Shown piece after piece: positions 1 through 6,344 of a DNA stretch of 9,763 nt. Each line of letters begins with the position of its first letter. Within the stretch, counting starts at the first letter, position 1. The DNA is from Stomatobaculum longum (GTDB taxonomy: Bacteria; Bacillota; Clostridia; Lachnospirales; Lachnospiraceae): contig CAJPKN010000052.1 in NCBI GenBank assembly GCA_905370385.1, positions 1 through 9,763 on the forward strand, read 5' to 3'. The notes beneath the pieces were generated by a model. The model did not search any database. It was not told the origin of the DNA and was given only the letters and a program-made list of their open reading frames with translations. The translations under genes were made by a program, and so were the position numbers.

Positions 1-2
1 TG

Positions 3-452
3 GTTATCTTCTACGCTTCGATTTACGGCGGCACCGAGAATGCCGCGGAGGTGCTTGCAAACGCCCTCGGCGAGCGTAAGATTAAGAACATCAAAATGTA
101 CGATGTCTCCGTGACCGATGTCTCCTACCTGGTCTCCGAGGCCTTCCGCGCAAGCCACTTGGTCTTTGCCTCCGCGACCTACAACAACGAAGTGTTCCCC
201 TACATGGAGAATCTGATTCGCGATCTCGCGGCACACAATTTGCAGAACCGCTCGATTGCCCTCGTGGAGAACGGCTCCTGGGCACCGGTATCCGGCAAGA
301 AGATGAGCGAACTCTTTTCTTCGATGAAAAACATGAACTTCCTGCAGGACACGGTCACCTTAAAGTCCCGCGGTCATGAGGAGCAGCGCTTACAGCTGCT
401 CGCGCTTGCGGACACGCTCGCCGAGTCCGTCTTTGCCTCCGAGCACCGCTGA
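3..452 (+). CDS. fprA: A-type flavoprotein FprA, C-terminal flavodoxin domain (partial, 5' end outside window)
   Basis: The reading frame is open from the window edge to the stop at 450-452, so this is the end of a longer gene; the GTG at position 51 is an internal codon, not a start. Upstream in-frame codons read VIFYASIYGGTENAAE, the FMN phosphate-binding loop of a flavodoxin fold. Further matches to the A-type flavoprotein family are YDVSVTDVSYLVSEAFRAS, SATYNNEVFPYMENL and ENGSWAPVSGKKM. In this family an N-terminal metallo-beta-lactamase-like di-iron domain (outside the window) reduces O2 to water, or NO, using electrons passed through this FMN domain from NADH via rubredoxin or another carrier; it is a cytoplasmic protection system of anaerobes. 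The last 79 bp overlap the 3' end of queH on the other strand. No hairpin plus T-run follows the stop directly; the nearest convincing one lies at 1000-1034. The family call is firm; the choice between O2 and NO as substrate cannot be made here. Confidence 0.9.
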   Translation, partial: VIFYASIYGGTENAAEVLANALGERKIKNIKMYDVSVTDVSYLVSEAFRASHLVFASATYNNEVFPYMENLIRDLAAHNLQNRSIALVENGSWAPVSGKKMSELFSSMKNMNFLQDTVTLKSRGHEEQRLQLLALADTLAESVFASEHR

Positions 453-1078
453 GCCTCTCTCCGCTCCGCATCCCGCTTTGAGTAGGAGCAGCCGCAGTAA
501 TCCTGGCGGTAAAGCCCGTGCTCTTTCGAGAGCTCCGTCGAGCGGAGAAAACCGTTTTTCTTTTTAAAATCAGAGGGCAGGAAGGCAACCCCTTCCTCCG
601 CACCGACGCGCTCCCCGATTGCGTTCAGCCGGGGGGCGCTTTTCATCGGCGAAATCGTGAGGCTGGTCGTAAAATAGTCAAAACCGCCCGCCTTGGCAGC
701 CTTGGCGCTCTCGCGGAGGCGAAGCTCAAAGCAAATGCCGCAGCGCTCACCGCCCTCCGGATCCGTTTCGTGCCCGCGCACCGCTTCGTGAAAGCGCTCC
801 GGATTGTACTCTCCCTCCAGAAATCCGACCGGGCGCGGCAAATCCATTTCCCGGAGTAGGCGCTGCTCCTCCTCGGCGCGCCGGTGGTATTCCTCCGGGT
901 CGTCGATGTTCGGATTACAAAAAAAGACGGTCACATCAAAATGCGGTGCCAGGCTTTCCAGACAAAAAGAAGAGCAGGGCGCGCAGCAGACGTGAAGAAG
1001 AAGCTTCGGGACAAGTCCCGAAGCTTCGTTTTTTCGGACCAAGAGGTCCTGTTCTCTCTGATAATTTCTCTGATTCAT
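374..1078 (-). CDS. queH: Epoxyqueuosine reductase QueH
   Basis: QueH (formerly DUF208) carries out the last step of queuosine synthesis, reducing epoxyqueuosine to queuosine in the tRNA wobble position; it is the non-homologous replacement for cobalamin-dependent QueG. Visible signatures are [10 protein letters not shown] (C31, C32, C35), [13 protein letters not shown] (55-67), [12 protein letters not shown] (C113, C116), [12 protein letters not shown] (136-147) and DYCGCSYS (C195, C197). The paired cysteines fit the iron-sulfur and metal site known for the family. The ATG at 1076-1078 overlaps the rpoD stop as ATGA, so translation is probably coupled to rpoD. The conserved part ends near residue 200; the remaining 34 residues are a Ser/Ala/Cys-rich tail, of which residues 209-234 are encoded opposite the end of fprA. 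Codons 18-27 contain a perfect 13-bp inverted repeat. No other queuosine genes are in the window. Confidence 0.95.
   Translation of the reverse strand: MNQRNYQREQDLLVRKNEASGLVPKLLLHVCCAPCSSFCLESLAPHFDVTVFFCNPNIDDPEEYHRRAEEEQRLLREMDLPRPVGFLEGEYNPERFHEAVRGHETDPEGGERCGICFELRLRESAKAAKAGGFDYFTTSLTISPMKSAPRLNAIGERVGAEEGVAFLPSDFKKKNGFLRSTELSKEHGLYRQDYCGCSYSKRDAERREAQRCSEAKTDSASVSASASSCKRCSS
1000..1034 (+). terminator. Perfect 13-bp hairpin plus T6, plus-strand terminator inside queH
   Basis: Arms GAAGCTTCGGGAC (1000-1012) and GTCCCGAAGCTTC (1015-1027) are exact reverse complements, effectively a 12-bp stem with a CAAG loop. They are followed on the plus strand by G and six T (1029-1034), the form of an intrinsic terminator. 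It points in the direction of fprA but lies 548 bp past the fprA stop, inside the first codons of queH on the minus strand. On the minus strand no T-run follows the stem, so it should not terminate the rpoD-queH message, though it would fold in that RNA. That it terminates fprA is inference. Confidence 0.55.
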
Positions 1079-2319
1079 AAAAAGTCTCGAATTCTCTTGG
1101 ATCTCACCGGGTTTCTGAGCTTTCTGAGCGCCTTTGCCTCAATCTGGCGGATGCGCTCTCTGGTCACCTTGAACTCTCTGCCGACTTCCTCGAGCGTGCG
1201 CGGATGGCCGTCCTCAAGACCGAAGCGAAGCACGATGACCTGACGCTCTCTCTCCTTGAGGTCGCCGAGCAGTGCATCGATGTGCTCGCGCAGCATGACG
1301 GACTCCACATTGTCCTCCGGGGTCAACACGTTGTTGTCCGCGACAAAGTCGCCGAGGTTCGAATCGTCCTCCTCGCCGATCGGCGTCTCGAGCGAAGCAG
1401 GCTCTCGCGCTATCTGCATGATTTCCATGACCTTTTCCTCGGTCATGTCGAGCGCCTTTGCGAGTTCCGCGACACTCGGCTCGTAGCCGAGCTCCAGCGT
1501 CAGCTTGCGCTGCATCTTGCTCATTTTATTGATGGTCTCGACCATGTGCACCGGCACGCGTATGGTTCTCGCCTGATCTGCGAGTGCGCGTGTCACGGAC
1601 TGGCGTATCCACCAAGTTGCGTAGGTCGAGAGCTTAAAGCCCTTCTCGGGATCGAACTTCTCGACGCCCTTGATGAGACCCAGGTTGCCCTCCTGCACAA
1701 GGTCCAGGAAGCTCATACCGCGCCCCGTGTAGCGCTTTGCGATGCTGACCACGAGACGGAGGTTCGCCTCGATCAGCTTCTTCTTCGCCTTCTCATCGCC
1801 GGCCTGCTTTCTTCGCGCGAGTTCCATCTCTTCTTCCGCAGTGAGCAGCGGCACGGTTCCGATCTCCTTTAAATACATGCGGACCGGGTCTTCGGTGCCG
1901 ACACCTTCCAGGAGCTCCACGGGGTTCAGATTGATCTCTTCTCCCTCGATTTTCTCGCCGTTTTCATCCTCGTTGTCAAGGTCGTCATCGAGATCCAGGT
2001 CGATCCCCAAGAGGACATCTCCCCCCTTATCGACCTTTTCCAAATCTTCCGGCGGCTCTTCCTCACGGTGATGCTGCACCTCGATGTTGTTGGCCTCGAG
2101 ATAGTTGTAGATATGCTCGATGCCCTCGGGACTCAGCTGGTAATCCTGAAAATAGTCGTTGATTTCATCGACATCCAGCTTGGAATCCTTGTTCTTGGCT
2201 TGCTCGACCAACTGCAGCAATCCCTGCATGAGCTCCTGCTCGCGAATTTCCCGCTTCTCGGCCTCCGCTTTCTTGCCGCCCTTTGCGCTCTTCTTTTCCG
2301 TTCTCTTCTCTTCTGCCAT
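1075..2319 (-). CDS. rpoD: Primary sigma factor RpoD (sigma-70/SigA)
   Basis: This is the housekeeping sigma subunit that lets RNA polymerase recognise -35/-10 promoters. The 414-residue protein shows a Lys/Ala-rich N-terminus (1-25), a region 1.1-like helical segment (about 25-82), an acidic linker (84-130), region 1.2 starting at [11 protein letters not shown] (144-154), region 2 with [20 protein letters not shown] and [10 protein letters not shown] (185-250), region 3 (about 253-330), and region 4 with [15 protein letters not shown] and the helix-turn-helix [17 protein letters not shown] (354-394). It ends RSKRIRDFL, as primary sigmas do. Length and the complete set of regions separate it from alternative sigma factors. 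The ATG at 2317-2319 has an AGGAGG site 10 nt upstream. In many Firmicutes rpoD follows dnaG; here it follows birA after 43 bp and overlaps queH by 4 bp. An internal promoter may exist inside birA, but I could not identify one with confidence. Confidence 0.97.
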   Translation of the reverse strand: MAEEKRTEKKSAKGGKKAEAEKREIREQELMQGLLQLVEQAKNKDSKLDVDEINDYFQDYQLSPEGIEHIYNYLEANNIEVQHHREEEPPEDLEKVDKGGDVLLGIDLDLDDDLDNEDENGEKIEGEEINLNPVELLEGVGTEDPVRMYLKEIGTVPLLTAEEEMELARRKQAGDEKAKKKLIEANLRLVVSIAKRYTGRGMSFLDLVQEGNLGLIKGVEKFDPEKGFKLSTYATWWIRQSVTRALADQARTIRVPVHMVETINKMSKMQRKLTLELGYEPSVAELAKALDMTEEKVMEIMQIAREPASLETPIGEEDDSNLGDFVADNNVLTPEDNVESVMLREHIDALLGDLKERERQVIVLRFGLEDGHPRTLEEVGREFKVTRERIRQIEAKALRKLRNPVRSKRIRDFL

Positions 2320-2329
2320 TTGGATTCAT

Positions 2330-2335
2330 CCTCCT
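2330..2335 (-). promoter_or_regulatory. rpoD ribosome binding site
   Basis: On the minus strand this reads AGGAGG, a full Shine-Dalgarno match 10 nt before the rpoD ATG. It lies in the 43-bp gap after birA, so rpoD can be translated independently of birA, unlike the coupled ATGA junctions elsewhere in the cluster. Confidence 0.75.
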
Positions 2336-2362
2336 GTTCTTGCTCCGCTGAAGATACGAAAC

Positions 2363-3346
2363 TTAAATATAGCCGTAAATCCCACGCACACTGACCTCAC
2401 CGCTCCGAACCGCCGTGAGACTTTGATCTTCACGCCGCACCAAGAGCTCTCCGCCCTCCGTAATGCCTTCCGCAACGCCGCAATACTCGCCGTCGGGGTC
2501 CAGAACGCGCACTTCTCTGCCCCGGTTCGCAAGCAGCGCCTCGTAGCGCTCCTTTAAGGCCGTGAAGCTGCCTTTTTCCTCAAACAGCTTCTCATAGCGC
2601 GCAAACTGCTTCCAGACAGCGGCGATGATGGGCGTGCGCGCGGTCTCCTTGCCCTGTTCGATGGCAAGCGAAGTCGCAACCTCGCGTATTTCCTCCGGAA
2701 AGCTATCCGTATTCACATTGATGCCGATGCCGATGACCACAAATTCGATGCGGTCCAAATCCGTACTCATTTCCGTGAGTATGCCCGCGACCTTTTTTCC
2801 GCGCACCACGACATCGTTCGGCCACTTGATGGCCGCCTCGAGGCCGGTTACTTCGCGTATGCCATCCGTCACCGCAAGTGCCGTGACCAAGGTAAGCATA
2901 GAGGCGCGCTCCGGACGGAGCTTCGGGCGCAGTAAGAGCGACATCCAGATGCCGCTGCCGGGCGGTGAACTCCAATTTCTGCCCCGGCGCCCCCTTCCCG
3001 CGGTCTGCTCCTCCGCGACAAACAGCGTGGGCCCTTCGTCACCCTCTCCGGCGGCGCGCTTCACTTCCAGATTGGTCGAGTCGGTCTGCTGCAAAAAGAC
3101 CCAGCGCTTCAAAAACCGCTGATCACCGAAGGCCTCGTCAAGAGAGGCCTGACTCAGCAAATATCCTGTATTCCGCAATAAGTATCCTCGATTCTGTCTC
3201 GCTTCAATGGTATAGCCCTCATCCCGCAGCTTTGCGACCGCCTTCCAGACGGCTGTCCGTGTCACATGAAAGCGCTCGCAGAGCGCCTGACCGGAGCAGT
3301 AATCGCCTGCGTCGAGCAGGGCCTTTAAGATATCATCCTTTAACAA
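2363..3346 (-). CDS. birA: Bifunctional biotin--[acetyl-CoA-carboxylase] ligase / biotin operon repressor BirA
   Basis: BirA activates biotin with ATP and attaches it to the biotin carrier domain of carboxylases; the form with an N-terminal HTH can also repress biotin genes. Order: winged HTH at about 5-57 (ALCERFHVTRTAVWKAVAKL), catalytic domain from about 80 with QQTDSTNLEVKR (86-97), the biotinyl-AMP loop EEQTAGRGRRGRNW (112-125), IKWPNDVVVRGKKVAGIL (173-190) and GIGINVN (206-212), then a small C-terminal SH3-like domain (about 270-327). Length (327) is normal for the two-domain class. The start is TTG at 3344-3346: no ATG lies nearby in frame, the sequence begins directly with the expected HTH helix, and GAGGTGA precedes it. 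The gene begins 9 bp after the small membrane protein stop. No biotin synthesis or transport gene is in the window, so repressor targets are unknown. Confidence 0.95.
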   Translation of the reverse strand: MLKDDILKALLDAGDYCSGQALCERFHVTRTAVWKAVAKLRDEGYTIEARQNRGYLLRNTGYLLSQASLDEAFGDQRFLKRWVFLQQTDSTNLEVKRAAGEGDEGPTLFVAEEQTAGRGRRGRNWSSPPGSGIWMSLLLRPKLRPERASMLTLVTALAVTDGIREVTGLEAAIKWPNDVVVRGKKVAGILTEMSTDLDRIEFVVIGIGINVNTDSFPEEIREVATSLAIEQGKETARTPIIAAVWKQFARYEKLFEEKGSFTALKERYEALLANRGREVRVLDPDGEYCGVAEGITEGGELLVRREDQSLTAVRSGEVSVRGIYGYI

Positions 3347-3350
3347 GGCT

Positions 3351-3357
3351 TCACCTC
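3351..3357 (-). promoter_or_regulatory. birA ribosome binding site supporting a TTG start
   Basis: The minus strand reads GAGGTGA, then four bases, then TTG. The site overlaps the stop codon of the upstream membrane protein gene (3356-3358), so ribosomes finishing that gene could pass straight to birA. This supports the TTG at 3344-3346 as the true start. Confidence 0.65.
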
Positions 3358-3646
3358 AGAGCATGACAACCGCGCTGAGTGCGCAGAGCATGAGGAGCAA
3401 GAGCCCCAGAAAAACAATTGCAAACGCGGTTCCCCTTTTCCGGTGCGCCCGTCCGAGCGCCGAGAGGCGCACCAGACCGTTTGCAAGGGCCAGGAGGCCC
3501 GCCAGACCGAAAATCAGGGAGAAAAAGAGCGGATGCTCTTCCGGCGACAAAAAGGCGAAAACAGCCAGCACCGTGACCGCAATCCCGACAAAGACATGCA
3601 GAGCATCCAGTAAAAAGCTGTTCTGCGCCGTCATGCTTCCCTTCAT
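3356..3646 (-). CDS. Small three-helix integral membrane protein, function unknown
   Basis: The 96-residue product has three strongly hydrophobic segments at about 14-33, 38-61 and 73-94. A short basic loop (RLSALGRAHRKRG, 60-72) lies between helices two and three and should be cytoplasmic by the positive-inside rule. There is no signal peptide cleavage motif and no catalytic motif. It is supported as a real gene by AAGGAG placed 5 nt before the ATG at 3644-3646, by the 4-bp ATGA overlap with the upstream RNA methyltransferase gene, and by the 9-bp gap to birA. A second ATG at codon 5 is possible but less well placed for the ribosome binding site. I do not recognise the family. An overlapping longer reading frame of 119 codons in another frame (3351-3710) is rejected because it lacks this hydrophobic pattern. 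No role can be assigned from its neighbours. Confidence 0.8.
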   Translation of the reverse strand: MKGSMTAQNSFLLDALHVFVGIAVTVLAVFAFLSPEEHPLFFSLIFGLAGLLALANGLVRLSALGRAHRKRGTAFAIVFLGLLLLMLCALSAVVML

Positions 3647-4434
3647 GCACGCTCCTTTCTTCTCTGTCTCGCGCGCTCATAGAGTAAAATCGATGCGGCA
3701 ACCGCCGCATTTAAGGACTCCACCTGCCCGAGCATGGGAATGTGAATGCTCTGATTTGCCGCGGCAATCGCTTCCTCGCTGAGCCCGGCCGCCTCATTGC
3801 CGATTAAGAAGGCGGTCTTCTCCGGATACTCTATGCTGTCATAGGGCACGGAGGCCTGAAGCGCCGCCGCATAGAGGCGTATGCCTTCCCACGCAAGCGT
3901 TAGGAGTGCCTCCCGAAAGTCGTCGACATAGACCACCGGGATGCGGAATATGCTGCCCATGGTCGCGCGCACCAGTTTCGGGTTGTAGACATCCACCGTG
4001 CCGCGGTTTGCGAGTATCGCAGAGAGCCCTGCACCCTCACCCGCGCGCAGCATGGTGCCCAAATTGCCGGGGTCCTGCAAACTCTCGACCGCGAGGAAGC
4101 AGCTTGCGCCTTCCGCCAACACTTCCGCAAGACTCTTTCTCTGCATGCGGACCAGAGCGAGCACGCCCTGCGGCGTCTTCGTTTCCGACATCTTCGCAAA
4201 AATATTGTCTGCGACCGTCTCTGCCTTGAGCGCCTCTATTTTATCCCGAACTTCCCCCTCGGCGCGCGCCGCAAAACTCTCGCTCACATAGAGCTCTTCG
4301 ATTTCCACGGCGGGTGCTTCCAGGAACATGCGGACCCCCTCAATCGGGAAGAGTCCCCGCTCCGCGCGGAGAGAGGCCTTGTCAAAGAGCGCCCGCACTT
4401 CCTTCACTTTTTTATTGGCCGGCGAAGTAATCAT
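3643..4434 (-). CDS. TrmH/SpoU-family RNA 2'-O-ribose methyltransferase
   Basis: SpoU (SPOUT) enzymes transfer a methyl group from S-adenosylmethionine to the 2'-OH of an rRNA or tRNA nucleotide. The N-terminal 100 residues form the small substrate-binding domain (SPANKKVKEVRAL near the start, FPIEGVRMFLEA at 29-40). The catalytic domain shows the three knotted-fold motifs: motif 1 with DPGNLGTMLRAGEGAG (121-136, N124 and R130), motif 2 LIGNEAAGLS (210-219) and motif 3 IPMLGQVESLNAAVAASIL (232-250). Length (263) is typical of the RNA-methyltransferase subgroup near RlmB/TsnR; the exact target nucleotide cannot be read from the sequence. The ATG at 4432-4434 overlaps the nadE stop as ATGA and has GGAGG 4 nt upstream (4439-4443). 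Its own stop overlaps the next gene's ATG in the same way. Confidence 0.92.
   Translation of the reverse strand: MITSPANKKVKEVRALFDKASLRAERGLFPIEGVRMFLEAPAVEIEELYVSESFAARAEGEVRDKIEALKAETVADNIFAKMSETKTPQGVLALVRMQRKSLAEVLAEGASCFLAVESLQDPGNLGTMLRAGEGAGLSAILANRGTVDVYNPKLVRATMGSIFRIPVVYVDDFREALLTLAWEGIRLYAAALQASVPYDSIEYPEKTAFLIGNEAAGLSEEAIAAANQSIHIPMLGQVESLNAAVAASILLYERARQRRKERA
3652..3657 (-). promoter_or_regulatory. Ribosome binding site of the small membrane protein
   Basis: The minus strand reads AAGGAG with 5 nt to the ATG at 3644-3646. It lies inside the last codons of the RNA methyltransferase gene (encoding the terminal RRKERA) and decides for the first ATG over the one four codons later. 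Confidence 0.65.
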
Positions 4435-6344
4435 AGGGCCTCCGCCTCTTCCAGCCAGATACGACTCACCGCATCCGAGGGCATGCGAAGATCGCCGCGC
4501 GGCGAGACCGCAACACTGCCCGTCTTCGGACCGTCCGGCAGGCAGGAGCGTTTAAACTGCTGCGTGAAGAAACGGCGGAGGAAGGTAAGGAGCCATTTTT
4601 TGACGGTCGCTCCGTCATAGACACCCGCAAAGGCGCGAAGGGCAAGGCGGTATATTTTCCGCGGGCTGCTGCCGAAGCGAAGCATCTGAAACAGGAAGAA
4701 ATCATGGAGCTCGTAGGGGCCCACCAAATCCTCCGTCTTTTGGCTGATGACGCCGTCCTTCGGCGGCAAAAGTTCCGGGCTCACCGGTGTATCGAGAATG
4801 TCGAGTAAGACCTCACGGAGTTTTCCGCTCGCAAGGCCGGCCTCGTGCTCTACGAGTACGCGCACCAAGGTCTTCGGCACCGAGACATTGACCGCGTACA
4901 TCGACATGTGGTCGCCGTTATAGGTGGCCCAGCCGAGTGCCAGTTCCGAGAGGTCTCCGGTTCCGATCACCAGGGCATTGTCCCGGTTCGCGATGTCCAT
5001 GAGCACCTGGGTGCGTTCGCGCGCCTGGGCGTTCTCATAGGTGATGTCGTGCTTTTCGGGGTCCTGCTTGATGTCCTTAAAGTGCTGTAACACGGCTTCG
5101 CGTATCGAAATCTCCTCGAGGCTTGTCCCGAGTGCCGCCGCGAGTTCGCAGGCATTTCGGTAGGTTCTGTCCGTGGTGCCGAAGGCCGGCATGGTAATCG
5201 TCTCAATGCCGCTCCGCGGAAGGCCGAGCGCATCAAAGCTCCGCACCGCAACCAGGAGAGCAAGGGTCGAATCAAGTCCGCCCGAAAGCCCCAGCACAGC
5301 GCGGGAGCCGTGAATGTGGTCCAGGCGCTTTTTCAAACCGAGCGACTGTATCCGAAGGATTTCCTCGCAGCGCTCCGCGCGCGCCTCGGGCTCCGCCGGC
5401 ACAAAGGGCGCCGGATTCACCTTCCGCGTGAGTTCGGTCTCCGTGATGCTCAAGTCAAAGTCGATGTCGCAGTACAAATTCGACTCGCTGTCTCTCCCGG
5501 GATAACTACTCTGCCGTCTTCTTAAGAAAAGGATTTTTTTCAGATCCAGTTCCGAGGCAACGACTGTATTCGTAAGTAAGGGCGACTCCGCAAGAACTTC
5601 TCCCGCCTCCGCAATCAAGTTGTGGGCGCTGAACACAAGGTCCTGCGTCGATTCGCCTTCGCCGGCGCTCGCGTAGACATAACCCGCGAGCAACTTGCTG
5701 CTCTGTGCCTTGACAAGCTCCCGCCGCGCCTTTCGCTTTCCGGCGAGGGCATTCGAGGCCGAGCAGTTCACAATGAGCGTAGCCCCTGCCGTACAGAGAT
5801 CGATGGAGGGCGCATTCGGCACCCAGAGATCCTCACAGATCTCAACGCCGATTTTGAGCTCCGGCAGGCTCTCGCAGGAAAAGAGCAATCGCGCCCCAAA
5901 AGGCAGCCGCTCCCCGAAGAGCGGCACCAAAACCGGGGCTTCAAAGCCCGGCGTAAAGTAGCGGCGCTCGTAAAACTCGCCGTAATTCGGAATGTGAAGC
6001 TTCGGCACAAGACCGAGCAACTCCCCCTTTTGAAAGACCGCGACCGCATTGTAAAGCCGGTTCTCAAATGCAAAAGGCAGACCGACAAAGCAAAGCACTT
6101 CGCTGTCCGCCGTGTTATGCAGCAGCTGCCGCAACTCCCGGAGCACCGCTTCCTGCAGCGTGTCCTGCAAAAACAAATCCCCGCAGGTGTAGGCGCTCAG
6201 CGCGAGCTCGGGGAACACCAGTACTTTGGTTCCCCGAGCCGCTTCGCTCCGAATGATGGTCTCGATTTGCTCCCGGTTGTAAGCGGGATCTGCAACCCGC
6301 ACGGAAGGCGTCGCGGCTGCGACGCGGAGAAACCCGTCTCTCAT
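4431..6344 (-). CDS. nadE: Glutamine-dependent NAD+ synthetase NadE
   Basis: The enzyme makes NAD+ from nicotinic acid adenine dinucleotide with ATP, taking ammonia from glutamine. The N-terminal nitrilase-type glutaminase domain (about 1-290) has the catalytic triad E46 (FPELALSAYTCG), K115 (LVPKLHIPNYGEF) and C170 (IGVEICEDLWVPN). The C-terminal synthetase domain (about 325-637) has the ATP pyrophosphatase P-loop LGLSGGLDST (351-360), then TMPAFGTTDRTYRNA, GTGDLSELALGWATYNGDHMS and the C-terminal QQFKRSCLPDGPK. At 637 residues it is in the normal range for the two-domain class, so it can use glutamine directly. The ATG at 6342-6344 overlaps the stop of the stomatin-like gene as ATGA; a GGAG lies 12 nt upstream, rather far, so coupled translation is likely. 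It also overlaps the methyltransferase gene by 4 bp. Confidence 0.97.
   Translation of the reverse strand: MRDGFLRVAAATPSVRVADPAYNREQIETIIRSEAARGTKVLVFPELALSAYTCGDLFLQDTLQEAVLRELRQLLHNTADSEVLCFVGLPFAFENRLYNAVAVFQKGELLGLVPKLHIPNYGEFYERRYFTPGFEAPVLVPLFGERLPFGARLLFSCESLPELKIGVEICEDLWVPNAPSIDLCTAGATLIVNCSASNALAGKRKARRELVKAQSSKLLAGYVYASAGEGESTQDLVFSAHNLIAEAGEVLAESPLLTNTVVASELDLKKILFLRRRQSSYPGRDSESNLYCDIDFDLSITETELTRKVNPAPFVPAEPEARAERCEEILRIQSLGLKKRLDHIHGSRAVLGLSGGLDSTLALLVAVRSFDALGLPRSGIETITMPAFGTTDRTYRNACELAAALGTSLEEISIREAVLQHFKDIKQDPEKHDITYENAQARERTQVLMDIANRDNALVIGTGDLSELALGWATYNGDHMSMYAVNVSVPKTLVRVLVEHEAGLASGKLREVLLDILDTPVSPELLPPKDGVISQKTEDLVGPYELHDFFLFQMLRFGSSPRKIYRLALRAFAGVYDGATVKKWLLTFLRRFFTQQFKRSCLPDGPKTGSVAVSPRGDLRMPSDAVSRIWLEEAEAL

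Noticed and set aside
533..565. Possible plus-strand terminator closer to fprA (CTCCG/CGGAG followed by T-runs)
   Set aside because: The stem is only 5 bp and seven bases separate it from the first T-run; it coincides with QueH codons for FKKKNGF, which explain the T-rich stretch.
1204..1872. 222-codon plus-strand reading frame opposite rpoD
   Set aside because: It mirrors rpoD codons, has no ribosome binding site and shows no recognisable motif; rpoD is unmistakable on the other strand.
2366..2394. Possible internal promoter before rpoD (TATATT at the end of birA)
   Set aside because: No acceptable -35 box lies 16-18 bp upstream and there is no TGn extension, so the -10-like sequence alone is not enough.
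3351..3710. Alternative 119-codon minus-strand frame over the small membrane protein
   Set aside because: It is Cys/Gly/Arg-rich and lacks coherent structure, while the overlapping 96-codon frame has three clean helices, a ribosome binding site and coupled junctions.
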